Source of the DNA: Bacteroidetes bacterium UBA6221
GTDB taxonomy: Bacteria > Bacteroidota > Bacteroidia > Chitinophagales > Chitinophagaceae
Direction of reading: 5' to 3'
Length of the DNA stretch: 64,000 nt
NCBI GenBank assembly: GCA_002421685.1
Contig: DISB01000013.1
Span: 9,440 to 73,439, forward strand
Shown: piece by piece, positions 16,105 through 22,854 of the stretch
Layout: each line of letters starts with the position of its first letter
Numbering within the stretch: position 1 is the stretch's first letter
The notes under the pieces: model-generated
The model's input: only the letters and a program-made list of their open reading frames with translations
Told to the model about the DNA's origin: nothing
Database searches by the model: none
Position numbers and translations under genes: made by a program

Positions 16105-16138
16105 GTGCCAGGCATCCACAACCTAAAACATTAAGGCT

Positions 16139-16426
16139 ATGGAGAATGAGCATATTTTTTACCCCGAATTTGACTATCCTGCATCCCATCTATCTGCATT
16201 CACTCTCTGCATTGATGTTTTTATCGTATCTCTTAAAAACGGGGAAATTGTTCGTTTCAAGCCTCACGAAATAGCACACTTTAAAGAATGGCTTAATCAT
16301 TTTAAGGTCAGGGACATTACGGTTAATAATGGCTTACCTCACGTTGACAGAACATCTGATTTATCTAAGTCTAAATACGGATTTTTCAATTTTATCAAAA
16401 GAAGAAAATGGGTAAAGAAAAAATAA
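16139..16426 (+). CDS. Small protein of unknown function downstream of the structured RNA
   Basis: This 95-residue soluble protein starts at MENEHIFYPEFDYPA and has a strongly basic C-terminus (NFIKRRKWVKKK). The TAAGG five bases before the ATG is a plausible ribosome-binding site. The middle (SLKNGEIVRFKPHEIAHFKEWL) looks like a small alpha/beta domain. I do not recognise it. It overlaps the response regulator by 19 bp and is expressed downstream of the folded region, so it may be that region's controlled target. Confidence 0.7.
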   Translation: MENEHIFYPEFDYPASHLSAFTLCIDVFIVSLKNGEIVRFKPHEIAHFKEWLNHFKVRDITVNNGLPHVDRTSDLSKSKYGFFNFIKRRKWVKKK

Positions 16427-16857
16427 TTAAGATAGGAATGATAGACGACCACGACTTACTTAGGAAAGGTATCTGCGATTTTATACGGGACGACGATAAT
16501 TTTGAAATCGTATTTGAAGCGGAAAACGGCAAATTAGCACTGAAAAAAATGGAGCAAATTGAAGTTATTCCCGATATAATGGTTGTTGATATAAATATGC
16601 CTGTAATGAATGGTTTTGAAACTGCTAAAGCATTGCTTGAAAAATATCCGCAAACCAAAATCTTGGCTTTTAGTATTAACGATGATGTGCAGGATGTGGT
16701 TAAAATGCTTAATAGCGGGGCAAAAGGGTATATCCTGAAAGGCGCAGACCCCGAAGAACTCAAAAAAGCCATCACGGTACTAAACGACGGAGGGCGTTAT
16801 TTCAGTGCAGGTGTAGCTGAAGTAGCAAAAGAATATTACAAACAGTTTCCGCAATAG
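16408..16857 (+). CDS. Receiver-only response regulator (NarL-type receiver)
   Basis: This 149-residue protein is a complete CheY-like receiver: acidic pair D13/D14 (MIDDHD), phospho-acceptor D61 (MVVDINMP), switch residue S89 (ILAFSIND) and conserved Lys K111 (GYILKGADPEEL). The sequence is most like NarL/FixJ-family receivers, yet the chain stops at YYKQFPQ where the linker to a LuxR-type HTH would begin. No HTH remnant follows the stop codon. No histidine kinase is present in the window, so phosphorylation must come from elsewhere. It overlaps the upstream small protein gene and is followed by a series of hairpins. Confidence 0.85.
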   Translation: MGKEKIIKIGMIDDHDLLRKGICDFIRDDDNFEIVFEAENGKLALKKMEQIEVIPDIMVVDINMPVMNGFETAKALLEKYPQTKILAFSINDDVQDVVKMLNSGAKGYILKGADPEELKKAITVLNDGGRYFSAGVAEVAKEYYKQFPQ

Positions 16858-16869
16858 CAGGTTTCTTTG

Positions 16870-16906
16870 TTACTTTCTTTTCCGCTGAACTCACGAAAGA
16901 AAGTAA
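16870..16906. repeat. Inverted repeat after the response regulator
   Basis: An 11-bp perfect inverted repeat (TTACTTTCTTT at 16870-16880, AAAGAAAGTAA at 16896-16906) encloses a 15-nt loop. It starts 13 bp after the response regulator stop codon and may shape the mRNA end, though it lacks a typical T-tract. Confidence 0.5.
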
Positions 16907-16989
16907 TCACTCTAATCTAATTATGGGATAACGAATATCCCACGCAATAACGCTGCAACCTGTTTGGTAAAATGAAAAGGATTTGTAAG

Positions 16990-17092
16990 GGTGCATTTTG
17001 CTAAAGGGGATTGCACCAATTTAAAGCAAAAAGACTGCCCGACCATCGGGAGGATCTGTCTTTTTGCCGCCCGACTTTTCGGGTCAGGCGGC
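16990..17092. terminator. Cluster of three hairpins between convergent genes
   Basis: Three stems follow one another. GGTGCA/TGCACC (16990-16995 with 17012-17017) comes first. GCAAAAAGAC/GTCTTTTTGC (17026-17035 with 17058-17067) has an inner CCGA/TCGG. GCCGCC/GGCGGC (17066-17071 with 17087-17092) has an inner CCGA/TCGG. The second is terminator-like in both directions. The cluster separates the rightward response regulator from the leftward housekeeping genes. The rest of 16858-17097 shows no coding signal. Confidence 0.55.
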
Positions 17093-17097
17093 TTGTA

Positions 17098-17430
17098 TTA
17101 GTTAATCGTTTTTAAATACTCGTAGTATCTTTCCGTTATATCCTTTCCTTTCCTGAAAGTGTCATTGGTATAACTGTAATGCTCTTCAAAAAACTTAACT
17201 TCTTTAGTGGTAAGGTCTATTAAATAGCGGTAATATGCGTTTATCCGCCTTTCATCCATCGTGCAATACTCTTTAAGCATTAAGAGTTCTTGCTCGCTGT
17301 TATCAAGGGATAACAAGGGCAAAAAAAGCCTTTCAACGATATAGCCCTGTTCGGGTGCGCTGCTGCTGTCGGCAACGCATACAAGGGATTTACCGTTACT
17401 CAATTTGATGTGAAGATTTGAACGTGTCAT
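17098..17430 (-). CDS. Uncharacterised ICE protein
   Basis: This 110-residue soluble protein starts at MTRSNLHIKLSNGKSL; the upstream in-frame Met at 17493 would overlap the next gene and add 21 unlikely residues. The sequence has a beta-rich N-terminus (IKLSNGKSLVCVADSS) and a helical C-terminus with many Tyr, Lys and Glu residues. No family recognised. It is the last gene of a leftward cluster of small ICE genes that ends with DUF932 at the upstream side. Confidence 0.65.
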   Translation of the reverse strand: MTRSNLHIKLSNGKSLVCVADSSSAPEQGYIVERLFLPLLSLDNSEQELLMLKEYCTMDERRINAYYRYLIDLTTKEVKFFEEHYSYTNDTFRKGKDITERYYEYLKTIN

Positions 17431-17453
17431 AATTTGAAATTTGATTTTTCTGA

Positions 17454-17885
17454 TTAAGCAATTAATTGGGTTAATAAAAATTCTTCCGTCCAAAATTCTT
17501 CGCTCGTATGCTTCCCGTATGCTGTATAGTAGCCTGTACCGTTTGCCCTTAATACAAGCCTGTAACAGTCCAGTCGGTTTTCAGGTACGGTAAACGTTTC
17601 CTGCTCTTGCTCGTCAAGCTCCACAAATATCCATTCATTACCGTTTAGCAATTCTTCAATATTCGGGTTGTCGTTTTCGCCTGTCCTATAAAAATCTACT
17701 GCTGTATCATAGTAATTCATTGAGCAGAAATAGTGATTGCCCTCTAACGGCTTAACTAATGCAAGCCGTTTTGCCTGTTCTGTTTTCCATTCTTCGGATA
17801 GGTGGATAATTGCAAACTCGCAATTATCCCATTCGCTGTTGGCTTTAACCAAAATATGTGCTGTCGCTTTATCTGATAGTTTCAT
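17454..17885 (-). CDS. Uncharacterised ICE protein
   Basis: This 143-residue acidic soluble protein has many aromatic residues (ANSEWDNCEFAIIHLSEEWK, NGNEWIFVELDEQEQETF). It has no signal peptide, membrane segment or recognisable catalytic motif. It belongs to the leftward cluster of small ICE genes and is preceded by the MANWCNNW protein with a 4-bp gap. Function unknown. Confidence 0.65.
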   Translation of the reverse strand: MKLSDKATAHILVKANSEWDNCEFAIIHLSEEWKTEQAKRLALVKPLEGNHYFCSMNYYDTAVDFYRTGENDNPNIEELLNGNEWIFVELDEQEQETFTVPENRLDCYRLVLRANGTGYYTAYGKHTSEEFWTEEFLLTQLIA

Positions 17886-17889
17886 CGTT

Positions 17890-18384
17890 CTAAATTTTAA
17901 TGGTGTTTAATTGATTTTCGCTTTTACGCTCTAACAAAGTGTCGAGTATTTCCCATTCGCTGTCGTACTCTGTTCCCTCAAAATGGTAGGTGTCCGTTTC
18001 CTCGTCTAATTCATAGCTGTCAAAGTCCTGGCTATCTAAACAGGTATCCGTTAGTATTCCTTCTTCAAATATTGCCTGACCATATACTAAGCATCCTAAT
18101 TCCTCATAGTCCTGTGTGAAATTCACTTTGAAATGTTCGGCTATCTGCTTAACGGCATCCGTATTTGGCGACCATTTTGTTTCATACTGGAATACACCCG
18201 CACTTTCATTGTCCTGACTGATATTGTAGAAATAATCTCCGTGCGTGTCCTGTACGAAATGGGGTAAATGCCCGCAGTTGTCTTTCTGTTCCTGTTCAGC
18301 CATTGATTTGAATAGCTGTGTTATCTGCTCTATTGCTTCGGCTGTTCCCTCAAAAACAACCCAGTTGTTGCACCAATTAGCCAT
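17890..18384 (-). CDS. YubB/Api92-like ferredoxin-fold protein
   Basis: This 164-residue protein begins with MANWCNNWVVFEGTAEAIEQI, the diagnostic opening of the DUF1281/YubB (Api92-like) family found on plasmids, phages and ICEs. An EYETKWSPNTDAVKQIAEHF-like segment follows in the middle (FQYETKWSP). The fold is ferredoxin-like; no biochemical function is established. It lies 2 bp downstream of the next gene of the cluster. Confidence 0.75.
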   Translation of the reverse strand: MANWCNNWVVFEGTAEAIEQITQLFKSMAEQEQKDNCGHLPHFVQDTHGDYFYNISQDNESAGVFQYETKWSPNTDAVKQIAEHFKVNFTQDYEELGCLVYGQAIFEEGILTDTCLDSQDFDSYELDEETDTYHFEGTEYDSEWEILDTLLERKSENQLNTIKI

Positions 18385-18386
18385 AA

Positions 18387-18794
18387 TTATTTATCGTTTA
18401 AGGTTATCTGTAAAAATTTGTCGTTCCCGAAAAGCAGGTGTATCGCCTGTTTTAATTGCGGGTCGCATTGTGCATCCTCTGTATATTCAATCAGGCAGTG
18501 GATAGCGAAAATTGAATTGTGTCCGTCAAAAAAATGGTCTGTAAACCAGTTCGGGCGTTTCCAAAGTGGTTCATTCTTGTCTATGCCTTTTTGTGCATTC
18601 TGCACAAGCCTGTACCAAAATTCAGCGGTAAAAAATCCCTTTTGATACCAACCCTCACGAAAGGCGGTTTCATTTTGCAGGAAGTAGTCGCATTGCGTTT
18701 TTATAGCGTTTTGCAGGTTCTCCAGTTCTGCGGGAAACAATTTGCACAACAAGCCCGCTTTATCGAGGTTGTCCATTTTATCTAATGCTTTCAT
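18387..18794 (-). CDS. Uncharacterised ICE protein
   Basis: This 135-residue soluble, mainly helical protein has conserved-looking aromatic patches (FREGWYQKGFFTAEFWYRLV, KRPNWFTDHFFDGHNS). No family recognised. It is located between the DUF932 gene and the MANWCNNW gene in a leftward cluster with very short gaps, so it is probably co-transcribed with them. Confidence 0.65.
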   Translation of the reverse strand: MKALDKMDNLDKAGLLCKLFPAELENLQNAIKTQCDYFLQNETAFREGWYQKGFFTAEFWYRLVQNAQKGIDKNEPLWKRPNWFTDHFFDGHNSIFAIHCLIEYTEDAQCDPQLKQAIHLLFGNDKFLQITLNDK

Positions 18795-18845
18795 ATCTTT
18801 TGTTTTTAGTAGGCGACCACCTTTGCAGGCAGTCGCCTTTGATGA

Positions 18846-19919
18846 TTAATTGAAGTTGAAAATCTCTGCTCCTGAATAGGCAAAGTCTGTACACAGTTCA
18901 AAGGCTTTTTGTGTCTTTAGCTGTGCTGTACCGCCCATTACAATAGATTGTAGTTTGGCTTCGCCATCCCTGTAATTGCGTACATTCTGAAAGTAACCTG
19001 TAACAGCATTGTAAGCCCCGAATAATGTGCCTTTGGTAGTTGCCATTTGTTGGGTGTCGCTTATCATAGCGTATTCAAAGGCATCATCTACGGTGTTTTT
19101 AAACACGGTGGAAACTTCATCTTCCGCACCTTTTTTGAGCAGGTTAAGCGTTTCTTTGTTCGGGCAAAGTGCCAACTGGATTAGCTTTCTTACTTCTCGG
19201 TCTGTTACCCTTACTTTAGCCCAATCGTTAAAGATGTTCTCTAACTGCGTGCTTAGTGTGTTGGCAAGCCCCATAACCTTGTGAGCATTTTCGAGGCGTT
19301 GTTTTGCTCCTGACGTGTGTTTGATACGCACTACATTGGTCATACTCCGCAATGATGCGTTCAGGGTGTTTTGACATACGATACGGATAGGTGTAAACGC
19401 TGCGGTAATACTTCCACTACCGTCGTGGCTTGTGGTTAAGAAGATGTACTTTTCTGTAACATCGTCGCCGTTACCTACACGGATATAGTCGGGCAGCTTG
19501 GCAGTAATAAAAATACGCTCCCCGTTACCCAATGCTCCTGCGGTTTCGTACAATATTCCCTCGCCTCCGCCTACAATAGCATCAAAGAAATTGAACGCCT
19601 CACGGTTTTGTACAATATGGTAGTCTTTGCCTACTACACCCAACGGTGTATTGGTGTCGGTGCGGAGGGTGGCGAAACTGTTAGGTACTAAGATGTCATT
19701 GGCTTCAATCAGTTCTCCGTTTTCGCCTATGCTCATTGTTCTGCCCTGTGTAAACAGTGGGGATTTGATAACCTCGTAATCTAAACCTGCGTGTACTATT
19801 GCTTCCTCGCTTGTTGGGTATTGCTCTACGATTTGCCCCAAACCGTGCCACGCTTTTTGTTGAACGCTAAAGAATGAATGACGTCCTGTTTGCTCGTTGA
19901 AATTGATGTTGTGTGCCAT
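18846..19919 (-). CDS. DUF932 phage/plasmid-like protein
   Basis: This 357-residue protein has the opening MAHNINFNEQTGRHSFFSVQ and the stretch KAWHGLGQIVEQYPTSEEAI, characteristic of the DUF932 (phage/plasmid-like, TIGR03299-type) family. A central ITAKLPDYIRVGNGDDVTEK and the later IRIVCQNTLNASL are further family signatures. The family is common on plasmids, phages and ICEs; its function is unknown, although links to recombination or nucleic-acid handling have been suggested. It is the first gene of the leftward housekeeping cluster. Confidence 0.85.
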   Translation of the reverse strand: MAHNINFNEQTGRHSFFSVQQKAWHGLGQIVEQYPTSEEAIVHAGLDYEVIKSPLFTQGRTMSIGENGELIEANDILVPNSFATLRTDTNTPLGVVGKDYHIVQNREAFNFFDAIVGGGEGILYETAGALGNGERIFITAKLPDYIRVGNGDDVTEKYIFLTTSHDGSGSITAAFTPIRIVCQNTLNASLRSMTNVVRIKHTSGAKQRLENAHKVMGLANTLSTQLENIFNDWAKVRVTDREVRKLIQLALCPNKETLNLLKKGAEDEVSTVFKNTVDDAFEYAMISDTQQMATTKGTLFGAYNAVTGYFQNVRNYRDGEAKLQSIVMGGTAQLKTQKAFELCTDFAYSGAEIFNFN

Positions 19920-20444
19920 AATGCTAAAATTTTGATGTTTGAAAAAATGTTATTTACTCACTCGCTTTTCTCGTTTCCCGCTTCCCGTTGTGGTTTGCTC
20001 CGCTTCGCTTCGCATAAATTTTTCCAAAAGAAAAACCGGAAAAAAGAAAGCAGATAATCCAAGCGGGCAACAGCGTAAAACCGAAAGGAAACGGAATAAG
20101 TCCCGGAGGGTGGCAAGGCAACACACAGCAATTCGGCGAAGCCAGCATTTTGCCTTGCCATTATGCCGTAGTCTTTTGGTTGGGCGTGTGAGGTGGCTGC
20201 CCGCTATAACTTAGCTGCCTTTTTACCGGTTGATTGTGGAAATTTTCTGTTCTAAATTTTTATGGCATTAATGACCAGGCTATGATAGCCTGTAATAGGG
20301 ATTTGAAAAATGGAATAGCAGGGAGCGTTAGATAAGGGTTTCGTTTTTCAATTTTCTATTTCTGAAGTAGGTAATAAGCTCTTTTACAGCGTTGGATTGC
20401 GTAGAGGAAAATAAATGTGCTTTACCTACACAAAAAGATAGGCA
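19920..20444. other. Gene-free ICE interval with inverted repeats
   Basis: I see no convincing gene between the DUF932 start and the integrase terminator. An 11-bp perfect inverted repeat, TGGCAAGGCAA (20111-20121) with TTGCCTTGCCA (20150-20160), encloses a 28-nt loop that contains its own GGC-GAA-GCC mini-hairpin. A second perfect inverted repeat, CAGGCTAT (20076 offset: 20276-20283) with ATAGCCTG (20285-20292), has a single-base centre. These could be regulatory operators or transfer-related structures; nothing in the sequence decides between the options. Confidence 0.5.
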
Positions 20445-20473
20445 TAAAAAAAGCAGAACCGTTAAGTTCTGCT
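20445..20473 (-). terminator. Intrinsic terminator of the integrase gene
   Basis: On the minus strand the 8-bp stem AGCAGAAC/GTTCTGCT (20452-20459 with 20466-20473) is followed by a run of seven T (A's at 20446-20452 on the plus strand). It lies 23 bp beyond the integrase stop codon. Confidence 0.85.
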
Positions 20474-20496
20474 CATTGAGATTAGATAAAAGCTGA

Positions 20497-21747
20497 TTAG
20501 ATTGCCATCATAAACGCTTCTTCCATTGCCTTGAATTTAGGGGTAACTAAATCCATATCCTTACTGATTTTTTGGCTTGTGATTTTAGCGTAAATCTGTG
20601 TGGTGGAAATATTTTTATGCCCCATCATTTTGCTAAGACTTTCAAGCGGTACGCCCTCGGTCAAAAACATTGTTCCGAAAGTATGCCTTGCCGTGTGAAA
20701 AGTTACTTTTTGCTCCGTAATGATTTCTGCCTTTTCAACCAGTTTGCCTATGTGAGTATTGCAGGTTGCATTGGTCGGAACCGGAAAGATAAATTCATTC
20801 CTTGTCGTACCCTGATATTTCTCAATGATACGTTTAGGGATTTCCATTAACCGAACATTTGAAGCAATATCTGATTTCTTTCTCCTGCTGATAATCCACT
20901 GATGACCGTCAAAGAATGATTGAATGTTGTTCCTTGTCAGTTTCTTAATATCCGCATAAGCAAGTCCTGTAAAGCAACTGAAAATAAACAGGTCTTTTAC
21001 AAGTTCATACCGTTGGTGCGATGGTACGCACATCATCAGCTTTTCAACATCTTCTTTAAGGATATAGCCCCGGTCGGTTTCTTCCATATTGATTTCGTAA
21101 TCCTGAAAAGGATTATCACGTATCAAGCCTTTTTTAATAGCCAGTTCCACAAGGGCTAATACAGGCATCGTGTACACCCAAACTGTATTGTGGGAGGACT
21201 GCAAATCATACCGGAGGTAAAAATCAAACTCCCGGATAAAATCGGAAGTCAATTCCCGAAAAGCCATATCGTCACGATGATAGCGTTCCTTTATAAACGT
21301 GGTAAGATGATTGTAAACTGTGATATACTTGTTGTAGGTGCTTTGTGAGCGTTCTTCCTTTTCGACCAATTTTTTAAAATCCTCATTTTGGTCGTTGAAG
21401 ACTTTAAGTATTGCATCATCCATTACGCCGACACCCAAAAATGATAGCTTTACTTTTTGGGCGGTCGCAAAGCCCTCGTGCTTCAGCATATCTTCATAAA
21501 TCTTGTCGATACGCCCACGTATATTATCAAGTTTTTTATTAATGCTTAATGCCTGCGCACTTTTGCCCTGAACTCGTCCGTGTTTTAAATCCCAATTATT
21601 GGGGTCAATTTCTAACTTTGTTCCGAAAGTCTTAGGGGTTCCGTCAACGGTAATACGTGCCATAATCGGGGCATTACCGTTCTTTTTCAGTTCGTTCTTT
21701 TTCAAATAGAAAAGCAGTTTGAACGTCGATTTTTTTGCCTGTTCCAT
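20497..21747 (-). CDS. int: Tyrosine site-specific integrase (IntDOT type)
   Basis: This 416-residue protein has an N-terminal arm-binding domain (about 8-95), a SAM-like core-binding domain (about 110-210) and a C-terminal catalytic domain. Visible catalytic residues are H351 and R354 (HTARHTFG), H377 (MMGHKN) and the nucleophile Y386 (TTQIYAKI). The usual first Arg of the TGLRxxE box is absent: the sequence is FTGLAYAD with Ala263. Loss of this Arg is a known trait of the IntDOT subfamily, so it does not mean the enzyme is dead. The gene sits at the right end of the ICE, directed inward, and is followed by a terminator. It should catalyse integration and excision of the element. Confidence 0.93.
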   Translation of the reverse strand: MEQAKKSTFKLLFYLKKNELKKNGNAPIMARITVDGTPKTFGTKLEIDPNNWDLKHGRVQGKSAQALSINKKLDNIRGRIDKIYEDMLKHEGFATAQKVKLSFLGVGVMDDAILKVFNDQNEDFKKLVEKEERSQSTYNKYITVYNHLTTFIKERYHRDDMAFRELTSDFIREFDFYLRYDLQSSHNTVWVYTMPVLALVELAIKKGLIRDNPFQDYEINMEETDRGYILKEDVEKLMMCVPSHQRYELVKDLFIFSCFTGLAYADIKKLTRNNIQSFFDGHQWIISRRKKSDIASNVRLMEIPKRIIEKYQGTTRNEFIFPVPTNATCNTHIGKLVEKAEIITEQKVTFHTARHTFGTMFLTEGVPLESLSKMMGHKNISTTQIYAKITSQKISKDMDLVTPKFKAMEEAFMMAI

Positions 21748-21844
21748 AACTCAAATGTTTAACGTTTAAAATTAAATTACATTGAGTTACAAGGGAATGT
21801 AGAAAAGGGTGCAAAAGACTGAAATATAATCAGTTAAGCTATAT

Positions 21845-21868
21845 CGTTACCTTTGTCAATCGGTAACG
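21845..21868. other. Inverted repeat upstream of the integrase, candidate att region
   Basis: CGTTACC (21845-21851) and GGTAACG (21862-21868) form a 7-bp perfect inverted repeat 98 bp upstream of the integrase start. Inside is TACCTTTG, similar to the GTANNTTTGC core recognised by IntDOT-type integrases (family knowledge) and also to a -7 promoter box. The element end should lie near here, but the opposite end is not in the window, so the core repeat cannot be confirmed. Confidence 0.3.
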
Positions 21869-22139
21869 AATTAGTAACCTAACCTTGTCATTTTAAGCCC
21901 AAAACCTACCAGACACCGACTTCCGAACTAAGACTACTCTTTTTATAAAGCCTTGTATAGCAAAGGTTTTAACCGTTTTGCTTATTTTTGCTTTTTACTA
22001 ATCTTTTTTAAGAAAAAAAACATATTCTTGTAGTAACTGAAATTTAATTTTTCCATCTCTAAAATTTCAAGAACATTATTGTACGGTACTTAAACAGACC
22101 GGTATAACTATAGTTGGTTAGTATAAATACGTAGTAGAA
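21869..22139. other. AT-rich interval without genes
   Basis: Together with the preceding bases this AT-rich stretch separates the integrase from the recombinase remnant. I see no credible open reading frame, RNA gene or strong hairpin in it. It is the most likely place for the right junction of the ICE with the host chromosome. Confidence 0.5.
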
Positions 22140-22445
22140 TGCGCCCGTGTTCGTAAAAAAGGCAGGTCATATTTCTACCGCTCCACCGGGCTATGCTAAC
22201 ATGTCATACGAAAGTGACACTTGTTATTAGTAGATAATGGTCGTGAGAGGCTGGGAACGAAAAATACCAAACTACAGCTATTCGAGGCGAAACTATCCTC
22301 TGCCGAACCGCCGCAGGACGATATTGTAATGCTGTAGATAAGGCATAATATAACCTTGCACATGTAGCTGAACGCTTTGAGCAGATAAATCAATGAGGCC
22401 GTAATGGTAATATGTATTGACAAGGCTTTCAGGCTACTTAAAAAA
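22140..22445 (+). pseudogene. Remnant of a serine site-specific recombinase (C-terminal part)
   Basis: Reading across frames on the plus strand gives pieces in the order of a large serine recombinase C-terminus. VRKKGRSYFYRST (about 22148-22190) resembles the zinc-ribbon segment. KLQLFEAKLSSAEPPQDDIV (from about 22271) resembles the coiled coil. DKA-stop-YNLAHVAERFEQIN (from about 22336) is a close match to the usual DKAIYNLA..RYEQ block. INEAVMVICIDKAF (from about 22390) matches the usual LNEAV..I..IDKAF tail. The segments are separated by frameshifts and stop codons, and the block normally lying between FEQ and LNEAV has been deleted. The gene is dead. Similarity is judged by eye from family knowledge. 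Confidence 0.6.
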
Positions 22446-22474
22446 AGACAAGCCAGCTGAAAGCTGACTTGTTC
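22441..22474 (-). terminator. Hairpin with T-tract on the minus strand
   Basis: ACAAG and CAGCT (22448-22458) pair with AGCTG and CTTGT (22462-22472) around a GAA loop, with single mismatched bases between the two helices. On the minus strand it is followed by seven T. It could end leftward transcripts coming from the MocR gene about 380 bp away. Confidence 0.55.
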
Positions 22475-22528
22475 AATGAAGTGAACCTCTTTGGACGTTT
22501 ATCGAACCATTTTTCAGATGGATTAAGT

Positions 22529-22546
22529 CTATTAGCAAGCTAATAG
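22529..22546. repeat. Perfect palindrome with 2-bp centre
   Basis: CTATTAGC (22529-22536), AA, GCTAATAG (22539-22546). The geometry (8-bp arms, AA centre) resembles the operator found upstream of the MocR gene, though the sequence differs. The rest of 22475-22854 shows no gene or strong structure that I can support. Confidence 0.4.
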
Positions 22547-22854
22547 TCAATATTTTACGCCATTATTAGGCATAAAAATCATTTCTAGGAAAACAGTAAC
22601 CCCATATATTACCACCCAAATAGTCGCGACAAAATTAGCGTATAGAGGTCTGTCGCCCCTTTTGTCTAATGTCTTGTTTCACTAAGGGATTGTAAAGAAC
22701 CCACACTATATATTCTAGCCATACTGGTCGAAGACAATCATAAAATGATTTAAGCAATTATATCAAAGTCGCTAATAATATCATGAACTATGAGTAATCT
22801 TTATAGAATCTTTATGCCTTGTCCATAGATTGGATGTTGTTGCAAATAAATATC

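Noticed and set aside
19939..20214. Short frames on both strands in the gene-free ICE interval
   Set aside because: Composition is low in complexity and typical of non-coding sequence. The interval is better explained by inverted repeats.
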